Shown piece by piece: positions 1-10,690 of a DNA stretch of 64,000 nt. This stretch comes from Delphinapterus leucas. Taxonomy: Eukaryota > Chordata > Mammalia > Artiodactyla > Monodontidae. The stretch covers positions 1,070,824-1,134,823 of the forward strand of contig NW_022098021.1 in assembly GCF_002288925.2 (NCBI RefSeq), written 5' to 3'. The notes under the pieces are model-generated. The model searched no databases. It worked only from the letters and a program-made list of their open reading frames with translations, and had not been told where the DNA came from. Every line of letters starts with the position of its first letter. Within the stretch, counting starts at the first letter, position 1. The position numbers were made by a program, and so were the translations under genes.

Positions 1-713
1 CTCTGGGACAACATTAAACACACTAACATTCAAATGACAGGGGTCCCAGAAGAAGAAGAAAAAGAGAAAGGATTTGAGAAAATATTTGAAGAGATCATAG
101 TCGAAAACTTCCTTAACATGGGAAAGGAAATAGCCACCCAAGTCCAGGAAGCACAGAGTCCTATACAGGATAAACCCTAGGAGAAACACAGCAAGACACA
201 TATTAATCAAACTAACAAAAATTAAATTCAAAGAAAAACTACTAAAAGCAGCAAGGGAAAAGCAACAAATAACATACAAGGGAATCTCTATCAGGTTATC
301 AACTGATTTTTTCAGCAGAAACTACAGGCCAGAAGGGAGTGGCAAGATGTGTTTAAAATAATGAAAGGGAAAAACCTAAAACCAAGATTACTTTACCCAG
401 CAAGGATCTCATTCAGATTCAACGGAGAAATCAAAAGTTTTACAGACAAGCAAAAGCTAGTAAGAGAATTCAGCACCACCAAACCACCTTTACAACAAAT
501 GCTAAAGGAACTTCTCTAGGCAGGAAACACAAGAGAAGAAAAAGACCCACAAAAACACACCCAAAACAATTAAGAAAATGGTAATAGGAATATACATATT
601 GATAATTACCTTGAATGTAAATGGATTAAATGCTCCATCCAAAAGACACAGATTGGCTGAATGGATACAAAAAGAAGACCCATATATATGCTGTCTACAA
701 CAGACCCATTTCA

Positions 714-763
714 TACCTAGGGACACATACAGACTGAATACCTAGGGACACATACAGACTGAA
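714..763. repeat. 25-bp tandem duplication inside L1 ORF2
   Basis: The unit starting tacctagggacacataca occurs twice back to back (714-738 and 739-763). The L1 at 54590-54620 has it once, so this is a local slippage event in this copy. Confidence 0.9.
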
Positions 764-1983
764 AGTGAGGCGATAGAAAAAAGATAATTCCATGCAAATG
801 GAAATTAAAAGAAAGCTGGAGTAGCAATACTCATATCAGATAAAATAGACTTTATAATAAAGACTGTGACAAGAGATAAGGGAGGACGCTACATTATGAT
901 CAAGGGTTCAATCCAACAAGATGTAACAATTTTAAGTATTTATACACACAGCATAGGCGCACCTCAATACATAAGGCAAATGCTAACATCCATAAAAGGG
1001 GAAATCAACAGTAACACAATAATAGTGGGGGACTTCAACACCCCACTTACACCAATGGACAGATCATCCAGACAGAAAATAAGGAAACACAAGCTTTAAA
1101 TGACACCACAGACCAGACAGATTTAATTGATATTTATAGGACATTCCACCAGAAAGCGGCAGGATACACTTTCTTCTCAAGTGCACATGGAAAGACAACC
1201 CTCAAAATGGGAGAAAATGTTTGCAAATGAAGCAACAAAGGATTAATCTCCAAACTATACAAACAGCTCGTGCAGCTCAATATCAAAAAAACAAACAAAC
1301 CAATCAAAAACATGAGCAGAAGACCTAAATAGACATTTCTCCAGAGATGACATACAGATGGCCACAAGGCACATGAAAAGATGCTCAACATCACTAGAGA
1401 AATGCAAATCACAACTATAATGTGATATCACCTCACACTGGTCAGAATGGCCATCATAAAAAAGATCTACAAAGAATAAATGCTGGAGAGGGCGTGGAGA
1501 AAAGGGAACCCTCTTGCACTGTTGCTGGGAATGTAAATTGATACAGCCACTCTGGAGAACATTATGGAGGTTCCTTACAAACTAAAAACAGAACTACCAT
1601 ATGACCCAGCAATCCCACTACTGGGCATATACCCTGAGAAAACCGTAATTCAAAAAGACACATGCACCCCAATGTTCATTGCAGCACTATTTACAATAGC
1701 CAGGACGTGGAAACAACCGAAATGTCCATCGACATATGAATGGATGAAGAAGATGTGGTATATATATACAATGGAATATTACTCAGCCATAAAAAGGAAC
1801 GAAACTGGGCCATTTGTAGAGATGTGGATGGCCCTAGAGTCTGTCATACAGAAGTAAGTCAGAAAGAGAAAAACAAGTATCGCACATTAACGGATATATG
1901 TGGAATCTAGAAAAATGGTACAGGTGAACCTAACTCCAGGGCAGGAACAGAGACACAGACATAGAGAATGGATGTGTGGACGT

Positions 1984-2010
1984 GGGGGTGGGGGTGGGGG
2001 TGGGGGTGGG
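1984..2010. repeat. GGGGGT simple repeat in L1 3' UTR
   Basis: About four and a half copies of gggggt lie in the G-rich stretch typical of mammalian L1 3' UTRs. The four runs of five G could form a G-quadruplex on the plus strand. Confidence 0.85.
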
Positions 2011-2283
2011 ATGGGGAAGGGGAGGGTGGGATGAATTGGGAGATTAAGTTTGACATAAATACACTATACCAATGTGTAAAATAGCTAGTGGGAACCTGCA
2101 ATATAGCACAGGGAGCTCAGCTTGGTGCTCCGTGATGACCCAGGTGGGCAGGATGGGGGAGGGTGGGAGGGAGGTCCAACAGGGAGGGGATCTATGTATA
2201 CATATAGCCGATTCACTTCGTTGTACAGCAGAAACTAACACAACATTGTAAAGCAATTATACTCCAATAAAAAAAACTTATCA

Positions 2284-2604
2284 GGGCTTCCCTGGTGGCG
2301 CAGTGGCTGAGAATCTGCCTGCTAATGCAGGGGACACGGGTTCGAGCCCTGGTCTGGGAGGATCCCACATGCCACAGAGCAACTAGGCCCGTGAGCCGCA
2401 ACTACTGAGCCTGCGCATCTGGAGCCTGTGCTCCGCAACAAGAGAGGCCGCGATAGTGAGAGGCTCACGCACCACGATGAAGAGTGGCCCCCGCTTGCCA
2501 CAACTAGAGAAAACCCTCACACAGAAATGAAGACCCAACACAGCAAAAATAAACTAATTAATTAATAAACTCCTACCCCCAACATCTTCTTTAAAAAAAA
2601 AAAA
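2284..2604 (+). mobile_element. CHR-type tRNA SINE, long form
   Basis: It starts gggcttccctggtggcgcag, has the B-box-like ggttcgagccc at about 2340, then the gagcaactaggcccgtg body, and ends in an A-rich tail (2593-2604). It sits exactly between the L1 3' tail and the first recognisable mariner sequence. 'cttatca' occurs on both sides (2277-2283 and just after the tail), consistent with a short target-site duplication. Confidence 0.93.
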
Positions 2605-3430
2605 CAAACCTTATCAAAATTGGTGAATTTTTGTGTAGCCATCTTAATATTGAAGATGGAAGAAAAAAAGCAACATTTTTGGCATATTATGCTTTATTAT
2701 AGGTAAAAACAGAACTGAAATGCAAAAAGAGATTTGTGCAGTGTATGGAGAAGGTGCTGTGACTGGTCGAACATGTCAAAAGTCGTTTTCAAAGTTTTGT
2801 GCTGGAGATTTCTCACTGGACAATGCTCAAGGTTGGGTAGACCAGCTGAAGTTGACAGCGATCAAATCGAGACATTAATTGAGAACAATCGACGTTATAC
2901 CACGCAGGCGATAGACGACATACTCAAAATATCCAAATCAAGTACTGAAAACCATCTGCACCGGCTTGGTTATGTTAACTGCTTTGATGTTTGGGTTCCA
3001 CATAAGTGGAAAAAACTTCCCGACTGATTTCCACATGCGATTCTCTACTTAAATGTAATAAAAATGTTCCATTTTTAAAACAAATTTGTGAAGAGCGATG
3101 AAAAGTGGATACTGTACTCTTGGAAGAGACCGTGGGGCAAGCAAAAGGAACCACCACCAACCACACCAAAGGCCAGTCTTCATCCAAAGAAGGTGATGTT
3201 GTGTATATGGTGGGATTGGAAGGGAGCCCTCTATTATGAGCTCTTTCCGGAAAAACCAAACGATTAATTCCAACAAGTACTGCTCCCAATTAGACCAACT
3301 GAAAGCAGCATTCACCAAAAAGTGTCCGGAATTAGCCAACAAAACGCATAATCTTCCATCAGGATAACGCAAGACAGCACGTTTCTTTGATGATCAGGCA
3401 AAAACTATTACAGCTTGGCTGGAAATTCTT

Positions 3431-3909
3431 TTTTTTTTTTAATATTTATTTATGGGACTTCCCTGGCAGCGCAGTGGTTAAGAATCCACCTGCCAATGCA
3501 GGGGACATGGGTTCAAGCCCCGGTCCAGGAAGATCCCACATGCCGCGGAGCAACTAAGCCCGTGTGCCACAACTACTGAGCCTGCGCTCTAGAGCCCACG
3601 CGCCACAACTACTGAGGCCCACGCGCCTAGAGCCTGTGCTCTGCAACAAGAGAAGCCACTGCAATGAGAAGCCCATGCACCGCAATGAAGAGAAGCCCCC
3701 ACTCACCACAACTAGAGAAAGCCTGCACGCAGCAACAAAGACCCAATGCAGCCAAAAATAAATTAATTAAAAAATATATTTATTTATTTGGCTGCACCAG
3801 GTCTCAGTCGCAGCCTGCATGTGGGATCTAGTTCCCTGACCTGGGATCGAACCCGGGCCCCCTGCATTGGGAGCACAGAGGCTTAACCACTGAACTACCA
3901 GGGAAATTC
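3431..3909 (-). mobile_element. CHR-type tRNA SINE, minus strand, host of a nested SINE
   Basis: In reverse it begins at about 3909 with a ggaatttccctggtag-like head. It has a ggttcgatcccaggt B-box region near 3850 and ends in a T-rich stretch (A tail) at 3431-3440. Mariner sequence resumes on both sides ('ggctggaaattc' on the left, 'ggctgagaagttc' on the right), so the element jumped into the mariner. A second SINE interrupts its A-rich tail. Confidence 0.88.
3454..3773 (+). mobile_element. CHR-type tRNA SINE, nested in a minus-strand SINE
   Basis: It begins gggacttccctggcagcgca, includes the acaactactgagcc body, and ends in an A/T-rich tail aataaattaattaaaaa. Its flanks are both 'atatttatttat', which belongs to the A-rich tail of the surrounding minus-strand SINE. 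It is therefore the youngest of the three stacked elements (mariner, then minus SINE, then this). Confidence 0.9.
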
Positions 3910-4229
3910 CGGCTGAGAAGTTCTGATTCATCCTCCGTATTCACCAGACATTGCACCTTTGGATTTCCATGTTTTGGTCTTTACAAAATTCTCTTAATGG
4001 AAAAAATTTCAGTTCCCTCTAAGACTGTAAAAGCCACCTGGAACAGTTCTTTGCTTAAAAAGATAAGACGTTTTAGGAAGGTGGACTTATGAAGTTGCCT
4101 GAAAAATGGCAGAAGGTAGTGGAACAAAACGGTGAATACATTTTTCAATAAAGTTCCTGGTGAAAATGAAAAATGTATCTTTTACTTAAAACCCAAAGGC
4201 ACTTGGCCAACCCAATCTTTCTTTCATAT

Positions 4230-5190
4230 TTCTACTTAACATGTTCGGTCTTTCCTCTAGCTTTCTGAATGTGCAGAATACAGCTATAACTGTTCATTTT
4301 CCTTGTCTACTAGTTATAACATCTGTGTCTGTTCTGGGTCAGTTTCAACCAACTGATTTTCTCATTATGGGTTATATTTTCTTCTTTGCATGGTTGGTTA
4401 ATTTTTTTATTGAATGCTAGATATTATGAAATGTAACTTGTTCGATGGCAGATATTTTTGTACTCCTTAAGTATATTTATAAACATAAATTAGTATTTAT
4501 AAATATAAGTATTCCTGAGATTTGTACTGGGACACAGTAAAGTTACTTGGAAACAATTTTATCCTTTCGGGTCTTGCTTTTAAGACTGTTAGTAGAGAGG
4601 AGAACAGCAGTTAGTCTAGCACTAATTACTGCTCACCACTGTAGCAAAATAGCAGTATCTCTAAGTACTTTATCCAACGCCCCATGAATTATGAGGTTTT
4701 TCAGTACAGCTGGTAGAAACAGTCACTATTCCCAGTCTTGAGTGAGTTCTGTTCCTTCAAATCCTTTCAGGTATTTTGTCTTCTCTAGCCTCAGGTAGTT
4801 TCTCAAGGAGGTCCCTCTGCAGTTCTCTAGGGTTCTTTCTCTGGTACGGCACTCTGCCTTGCACTCTGGCCCCATGTGGCTTCCCCAGGGTCCATGAACT
4901 ATTTCCTCAATTCAGAGAGGTCTCTGGATTCTGTCTGGGTTTCCCTCCCCTGCACAGCAGTCTGAAAAGTCTCTCAGGTAGTAAGATGGGGCAATCATCA
5001 GGCTCATTTTGTTTGTTCCCCTCTTTCAGGGACCACTGCCCTTTGTTGTCTTGTGGCCAATATTTTCAAAGACATTTCTTCCCCACATATTTTATCTGGT
5101 TTTTGTTGTTGTTGTTTTTTAGTTATATCAGATGGGAGGGGAAATTTAGCCCTTGTTACTCCAAGTGGAAATTCACAACAGTAAAAAATA
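4230..5190 (-). repeat. Probable ancient LINE-1 remnant, antisense
   Basis: The stretch resembles from memory an old mammalian L1-associated sequence read in reverse ('ggtcttgcttttaag', 'ccccatgaattatgaggttttt'). A 139-codon open frame on the plus strand (4776-5195) has no recognisable domain and is probably chance. No host exon was recognised. The subfamily is uncertain. Confidence 0.4.
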
Positions 5191-5199
5191 ATTAACTAC

Positions 5200-5400
5200 A
5201 GCCATATATATGCTAACAGGAATGAATCTCAAGAACATGTAAGTCACTAAGTTACAGAAAAATACATATAGTATAAATAATTCTATTTAAATGAAGTTCA
5301 GAAACATGAAGATAAAAGCAAGTTAATGAAAAACTGAAGATTAAAGATAGTGATTACCCCTGGGAGTGAGGATACACATAATTTTTTAAATGTTTATTAC
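5200..5400 (+). repeat. Possible ancient L1 3'-end remnant
   Basis: The order 'gaatgaatctcaagaacatg', 'agtataaataattctattt', 'agtgattacccctgggagtg' parallels the end of old L1M copies (similar to 59840-59940). It is strongly decayed. From 5401 to about 5610 nothing further was recognised. Confidence 0.45.
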
Positions 5401-5611
5401 ATATCTGCAGAGACCCATGGACTTGATTATGTAAGTAAAAAGTGCCTAAAATGGCTTCCAAACAGTTTGATGCCACCCCAGGGTACTAAACTTTTTGAAA
5501 GAACTTAGAATAAATCTCGTGGAACAGCTCATCTATTCTTCTATCCGTGTTTTTCACACTGTACAATGATCTCCCTTAAGTTATGAAGTCAATATAGTAG
5601 GACAACATCAG

Positions 5612-5612
<1 letters not shown>

Positions 5613-5642
<30 letters not shown>

Positions 5643-5818
5643 NNNNNNNNNNNNNNNNNNNNNNNNNNNNNNNNNNNNNNNNNNNNNNNNNNNNNNNNNN
5701 NNNNNNNNNNNNNNNNNNNNNNNNNNNNNNNNNNNNNNNNNNCCCGGACCGGGGCACGAACCCGTGTCCCCTGCATCGGCAGGCAGACTCTCAACCACTG
5801 CGCCACCAGGGAAGCCCA
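5613..5818 (-). mobile_element. CHR-type SINE, minus strand, truncated by an assembly gap
   Basis: A T run (A tail in reverse, 5615-5642) leads into 100 N. After the gap comes the reverse of the short-form SINE head: ggggcacgaacccgtgtccc then the reverse of the ggcttccctggtggcgcag head, ending at 5818. 'cagcattttttttttt' appears on both sides, consistent with a target-site duplication. Confidence 0.9.
5643..5742. other. Assembly gap of 100 N
   Basis: Exactly 100 N, the conventional placeholder for a gap of unknown size. It lies inside the minus-strand SINE, so the missing bases are at least the SINE body. Confidence 0.99.
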
Positions 5819-6149
5819 GCATTTTTTTTTTTAATAGAAAAAGTTGTATCGAAGTATATGGCTTATAGTAGAAGTTAAATATTGCTTTGTGAAATGTTTT
5901 AGCAAAAAATACACATGTGTGTACAGGGTCATGTATCATGATACAAAACTTCTTACTACAGGCTGTCGTTTTAAACGTTTGAAATTTTTCATCTTAAACT
6001 ATCTGTAATTTGTGCACACACCCATCTCAAGATGTAGATGTTCACTTTAATGACTAGATCATAGAAACAACTCGTACTCGAAGCAGATGATCACGTTTTT
6101 TATACTGATTGTGAAAAAGTATTTCTGCTATTATTTAGACATTCAGAAA

Positions 6150-6405
6150 AACATGATACAGGATTAAGAGCATGGCCTCTGGAGCCAAATTACCTAGGCT
6201 TAAATCATGGTTTTGCCACTTACTAACTGCATAGCTTGAAGGAAGTATTTAACCCCTCTATGCCTCAATTTTCTCATCTATAAAATGGACAAATATTAAC
6301 AAACACCTACTTAATAGGGTTATTTTGAGTTAGATGAATTACTATCTATAAAGGGCCTAATAGTCCTTGGCACACAACAGGAACACAAATATTACCTTCA
6401 GTACT
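6150..6405 (+). repeat. MIR SINE (ancient)
   Basis: It has the conserved MIR order: 'ggattaagagcatggcctctggagcc', 'tttgccacttactaactg', 'cctcaattttctcatctataaaatgg', then 'aatagggttattttgagttaga' and 'ggcacacaacaggaa'. Moderate divergence fits an element older than placental radiation. The neighbouring 5820-6150 shows nothing recognisable. Confidence 0.88.
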
Positions 6406-7695
6406 CCCTGAAGTTGTAAGTATACCACTAATAATATGGTATCTGTTATAACCACTAAATAAGACAGTTTAGTACCTTCATATGACTGTCTACTTTACAA
6501 AAAGTGAATTGGCAGAAGAGGGAATGAGTGAAACTGGAGCACAGGAAATTAGTAACTAAAGGGAATACTATGAAGTGTGACAGGAAACTCTGCGTGGAGC
6601 ATGGTGAATGCTGTCTGCATGGAGCACGGTGGATGCTGTCTGCCTGGAGCAGGACTGACTTTGACTGACTTGTCACATGTATCACATTCACAGACTTAAG
6701 ATACACATTTTTTTAAATTACTTTAACAGATGGCTTTAAAATGAGTGTAAGTTTAATTGTCAGCATGTTTTCTTGAGATTTGATAAAATACAGTTATCAC
6801 TGTTATCACTTTTAGACAAAATGCAGATATAGCAGATCTATCATTTTACAGCCTCAAAATAAAGTGGTCAGAGAGGTGAGACTGTTCTGAAGGTTGACAC
6901 CGTCAAGGTGGTATCAATGGGAGTGAATGGTGAGAGAGTGTGTATAAAGGTTATTAGAAGGTTCTGGGAAGACTGTCTCCATACCTAGATAATTTTACTG
7001 GCAAAATCTATCTGATGTAACTATCTTGGATCCCTAGAGTCTATTCAAAGGCTTGCAACTCCCACGGGAAGACTTAACATTTGGTTAATTTCACTCCATT
7101 TGGGCACTTAACTCGCAGTGCCTACCCACTCCTCACTCCTCATTCCTGCCTCAGGAAGGTGTGCACAAAGGGGTACCTGTTTTGTGCTCAGGGATTAATT
7201 CATACAGCTGAATGAGGATATGGAGAGGTCAATGCCACTGAAAGAGGAGTTTGTTATTCACAGTTCCCCAGGAAATGAGAGGCACAGCACATGGTGAAGG
7301 ACCACATGAAACCTGTCACATGCAGGAACAAGGAAGCAGAGAAAGAACTGGGACAGTGTCTTTATTGTTAAGACAGTGGGCAAGAAGGGAAAATACACAT
7401 TCTATAATGTGTGGTTTGGGAGGTCTGTGATATGACTTTCACGTGCCCATGAGAGCTAACGTGCAGAGAAGATGTAAGGAATTACAGGGCCATTACTTTT
7501 GCCCTGTAATTAATGGATGCCAAGTAGACAATAAAGTTTGAGAACACACAATTTCAACAGCTCCAGGAGCAGCCTGTGGGAGCAAGGTGAGCAATAAGGA
7601 CCCTGCCCTTCAAATAATGGGGATCTGTATTCTGATCGTTGACAGCTACTTCTAATCATGGAGGCAAAGACAGAGTCAGGCAGCCATCGCTGCAA
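6406..7695. other. Non-coding stretch, nothing recognised
   Basis: About 1.3 kb without a convincing exon, RNA gene or transposon. Short open frames (for example 6455-6706 minus) have no domain and no splice context. A near-direct repeat, 'tgcctggagcag' versus 'tgcatggagcac' (about 6595-6650), is local only. Confidence 0.5.
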
Positions 7696-7699
7696 GGCT

Positions 7700-8365
7700 C
7701 ATATTGTTGTTAGCACTTCCCCCCTCCAGCAGAAGCAACTTTGAGGGGATTTAAAGTGCCAGCACCTCCCCCGCTTCCATTTTTCTCTTTTCGCCCTTTT
7801 GGGGGCCACACATTTAAGGACCAGACCATTATAAATAGCAACTGAATATATGGAGGAATTTAGAAGGTCACTATGCATGCCCAGGAAAAGGTGTAGGCTT
7901 AGAAAGACCTTAAGTTTCCTCAGGCTGATCCTTGGCACAAAAACAGCCTACAATAATAGCAACAACAACAGAATGACAAAAAAAGCAAATCCTGGGGAAG
8001 GGGGAGAATCTGAGATTTCCAGCGTTTTCCACAAAAAAATCACAAGGCATACAAAGAAACAGGAATGTATGGCCCATTCAAAGGAAAAAAGTAAACCAAC
8101 AGAAACCATCCCTGAAAAAGATCAGATGGCAAAACAACTGTCTTAAAGATGCTAAAAGAACTAAAAGATGTGGAGAACATTAAGAAAACAATGTCTGAAC
8201 AAAATGGAGATATCAGCAGAGATGGGGTACACCTTCAGGTGGCCCAACATACGCACTGTGGGAGTCCCAGAAGAAGAAAAGAAGAAGGGAGAATTATTAG
8301 TGTGTGCAATGCTGAGCTGAGGAAGTCTGAGAACACAGCAAACTTATCTGCAAAGTACTAAGAGG
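7700..8365 (+). repeat. HAL1/L1M-like LINE remnant (5' UTR and ORF1 start)
   Basis: The order 'gcccattcaaaggaaaaaa', 'accatccctgaaaaagat', 'caactgtcttaaagatgct', 'aaaagaactaaaagatgtgg' and 'caaaatggagatatcagcag' follows the coiled-coil start of an L1/HAL1 ORF1. It ends with 'gtgggagtcccagaagaag', the same motif seen in the L1 copies at 44-60 and 53915-53940. Frames are broken. From 8366 to 8860 only short AT-rich unique sequence is seen. Confidence 0.65.
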
Positions 8366-8474
8366 CTTCATTTTAGTCCTGTATTTCAAGAGTCAGAATC
8401 AGGCAAATATTAAAATCCAATGTCTCCTGAGAAATTTGAAGTGTACAACCGATTCCTGATCCAAGCTGCCCCAC

Positions 8475-8519
8475 AATACTGTCTAGAAGAATACTGTCTA
8501 GAAGAGTACTGTCTAGAAG
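8475..8519. repeat. 15-bp tandem repeat, three copies
   Basis: The unit aatactgtctagaag is present at 8475-8489 and 8490-8504, and with one change (agtact...) at 8505-8519. Confidence 0.9.
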
Positions 8520-8859
8520 AAGGACAAAGAAAAACATGTGTGTCCATATACATTCATATATACACATATACGTGTGTATCTTTCATACAGACAGGAATAT
8601 CTGAATTTTTATTTATTAGTACTAAACACTTTCCACAGCTGCATTTGTGGATGGAGAAAGGTTTTCATTTGCAACTTGGAATCTGTTAGCTAATTATTTA
8701 GAAATAACACATGAAAACCATAAAAAAAAAGTTGACTTCGTTCAAATGAAAGAATTCCAAAGAGCAATTTAAGAAAACTGCCTACTTTTGTGGCTGTAAA
8801 AAGCAATTAAATTTCAATCTGTATTTCAGTATGAATTGGGCCCTAAAAGTTTATTTTTA

Positions 8860-8970
8860 AAGCTGATAATCATTTACCAAGGCACTACCTTGCACTAGCA
8901 CTATTCTTGGTGATGGGAATCCAAGTCCCTGTCCTCTTGGCGCTTACATTCTAGTGAGGCAGGGAGAAAA
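8860..8970 (+). repeat. L2/MIR-class ancient repeat fragment
   Basis: 'ggcactaccttgcactagcactattcttggtgatggg' followed by 'gtccctgtcctcttggcgcttacattctagtg' matches the widespread ancient 'ccctgccctcatggagcttacattctagtg' repeat from memory. Confidence 0.6.
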
Positions 8971-9291
8971 CAAACAATAGGAATAAAATATATTTTGGAT
9001 TACGGTAAGAGACGCTCAATGGAGAGACATGAATTGCAAATGTTAGCAATCATACACTGTTTCACATACATTATTAGAGTGAGTTCATGAGAGCATCACA
9101 AGTAGGAAAAATTAAAATCTGTTTATATAATAAACATTACTAAATTCTAAATTAACTGAACTTTAGTTGTAATACAGTAAATTTTTTTAAGCTTAAGTCA
9201 CTACTTCATCATATCTTTAGCATCTTTAAAAATTTTTCTAAGTGGGCCTGTGAAACTGCTGTGAGATTTTCAATTCCAAAAGAGTTGGGAA

Positions 9292-9420
9292 GGGCATTCC
9301 CTGGCAGTCCGCTGGTTATGAGGACTCCATGCTTTCACTGCCCGGGGGCCGGTTCAAGATCTGGTTGGGGAACTAAGATCCTGAAAGCAGCCTGGCGCAG
9401 CCAAAAAAGAAAAACAGGAG
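9292..9420 (+). mobile_element. tRNA-derived SINE, older CHR-like form
   Basis: A diverged head (gggcattccctggcagtccg), 'actccatgctttcactgc', a B-box-like 'ccggttcaagatctggttgg' and 'cagcctggcgcagccaaaaa' mark the shorter, older cetartiodactyl SINE. It has about the same organisation as 12156-12275. Confidence 0.85.
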
Positions 9421-10076
9421 CCAAGAAGAGTTGGGAAGTGCTGTGCTACACTGCTATTAAACTGATGCTAAGCCTCGTGTGGCTGCTACTGCAGCTCAGT
9501 GGTTCTCTGTGGAGGGTGCGCTGGCATCTAATGGGTAGGGGCCAGGGATGCTGGTAAATACCGTACGGTTTAGAGAATCACCCTCCACAGCAAAGAACTC
9601 CCCGGCCCCAAAGTCACCAGCGCTAGGGCTGAGACCCTGCTCTCGGCAGAAAGACGCACAGGAGGCAGCTGAGTGTGGCAACGTGCCGAGCCCTCTATCC
9701 GAGGGGCACCGCTTAGTGCCCTGAGAGCAGAACGAGCAGCGCGTGCGGGTGGAGGGCGGAGACAAGCAGCAGGTGGCTCGTACCTGGGCCTTGACGGACA
9801 GGCAAGGATGCGGAAGGGGGCGTGCAGGCGGACAGCACGCGCGAAGGCTGCACATCAAGGAGCTGCGTCAGCAGGGAGGAGCGGGCTACCCTGCGTTGCC
9901 GCGAACAACTCCACAAAACCAAAGCGACCCTCCCGCAAGAGGCAACCTTAGGCCATGCACGTTTCAAACGCACACAAGCCTACTTCCACATGTCAGGTTT
10001 ACAGCCGGCCGCTCCTCCCTGTCCACACCATGCACACAGTGTCTCCTGGCCAAGGCCACCCCGGGGCCGCGCAGGA

Positions 10077-10102
10077 GGGGGGGGGGGGGGGGGGGGGGGG
10101 GG
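10077..10102. repeat. G26 homopolymer in the CpG island
   Basis: Twenty-six consecutive G on the plus strand, C on the presumed transcript strand. It lies about 0.4 kb downstream of the predicted first-exon donor, so inside the presumed first intron. It has clear G-quadruplex potential. Its true length is doubtful in any sequencing technology. Confidence 0.95.
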
Positions 10103-10575
10103 CGCGGGGGCCTCCCGAGTGACCCGGCGGAACAGCCCGGGCGGTCCCCGTGGTCTCCCGCTCCGTACGGCGCCTGCTCTCCCGCCTTCGAAAACTCTAC
10201 CCTGTTATTTTACAACTAAGACACGGGGGTGAAATTCACCTGCCTGAAGCGCGGCTCGACGCGCACGAGCCCCCGGCCCGCCCCGCCCCCTCTGCCCGGC
10301 CGAGACGCCTCAGCCCCTGCGGCCTCCCTGAGGGGACGGAAGGAGGCAGCCCCTCCGCCCCGCCCCCGCCAGCCGGGGCTGACCCTCCTCAGCTCCCACC
10401 TACCCCGGCCCCGCTGACTACAGCCGCAGCCCCCAGGCTGCGCCGGGAAACCCGAAGGAGCAGAAACCCGAACACAGGAGCACGGAGGCTGCTCTGGTTA
10501 CTCACCAACGCGCCCCACTCGCCTCCTCCCGTGCGCCGCCGCCTCCCCTCGCTGGCCCGGACAGCCGACTGCGTC

Positions 10576-10587
10576 TGCGCGTGCGCA
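10576..10587. promoter_or_regulatory. NRF1-like site
   Basis: tgcgcgtgcgca differs at one position from the NRF1 palindrome YGCGCAYGCGCR. It lies in the core of the CpG island, within the presumed first exon. Confidence 0.6.
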
Positions 10588-10626
10588 CACCGTCCCGCCA
10601 GGCCGGCAGCGTAGGCGGGGCCCCAC

Positions 10627-10638
10627 CGCGCATGCGCA
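10627..10638. promoter_or_regulatory. NRF1 site, full consensus
   Basis: cgcgcatgcgca fits YGCGCAYGCGCR exactly. NRF1 sites typically lie close to transcription start sites of housekeeping genes, which supports a start near 10.6-10.7 kb. Confidence 0.75.
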
Positions 10639-10678
10639 GTAACCAGCAGAACCGGGGCGCGGGCGGGGTGGCTGGCTA

Positions 10679-10690
10679 CGCGCACGCGTA
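10679..10690. promoter_or_regulatory. NRF1-like site
   Basis: cgcgcacgcgta has one mismatch to the NRF1 consensus. It is the third such element within 115 bp. Confidence 0.55.

Larger units (their letters stand above)
1..2276 (+). mobile_element. LINE-1, internally deleted, 5' end outside window
   Basis: The left part matches the ORF1 C-terminal region (about 1-520) and the ORF2 start with its endonuclease (about 578-1190) seen in the better L1 at 53504-58740. Near 1190-1207 the sequence jumps straight to the ORF2 C-terminal region, skipping most of the endonuclease end and all of the reverse transcriptase. It then runs through the 3' UTR to a tail at 2255-2279 after 'ctccaataaa'. ORF1 and ORF2 carry stop codons and frameshifts, and the endonuclease motif that reads QDTH in the other copy reads QQTH here. 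A 25-bp direct duplication (714-738, 739-763) lies in the endonuclease region. The element is dead. Family assignment is secure; the age subfamily was not determined. Confidence 0.92.
2609..4216 (+). mobile_element. Tc1/mariner DNA transposon, split by SINEs, 5' end missing
   Basis: A mariner-type transposase is readable in pieces. At 2850-3012 the frame gives QIETLIEN and later FDVWVPHKW, the helix-turn-helix end and the WVPHxL-like linker motif of mariner transposases. Around 3100-3260 a DEKW-like catalytic block and a WWDWKG block follow, and at 3360 a QDNA-like block. Downstream of the SINE insertion the frame recovers IHPPYSPDIAP-like coding sequence (about 3915-3955), the region of the third catalytic acidic residue. 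The right end reads ttggccaacccaat at 4203-4216, the terminal inverted repeat. Frameshifts and stops make it inactive. The left repeat and 5' UTR are absent and may lie left of the L1. It resembles the mariner known from ruminant genomes; the exact subfamily is inference. Confidence 0.9.

Noticed and set aside
1..10490. Coding exons of EEF1AKMT1 left of the CpG island
   Set aside because: I looked for the start of the methyltransferase on the minus strand and saw no match or splice-flanked open frame, so only the promoter and a first exon are proposed.
9743..10685. Overlapping open frames of 100-158 codons on both strands in the CpG island
   Set aside because: GC-rich sequence has few stops. 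The products are Pro/Arg/Gly-rich without domains, and no consistent frame or splice context is seen.
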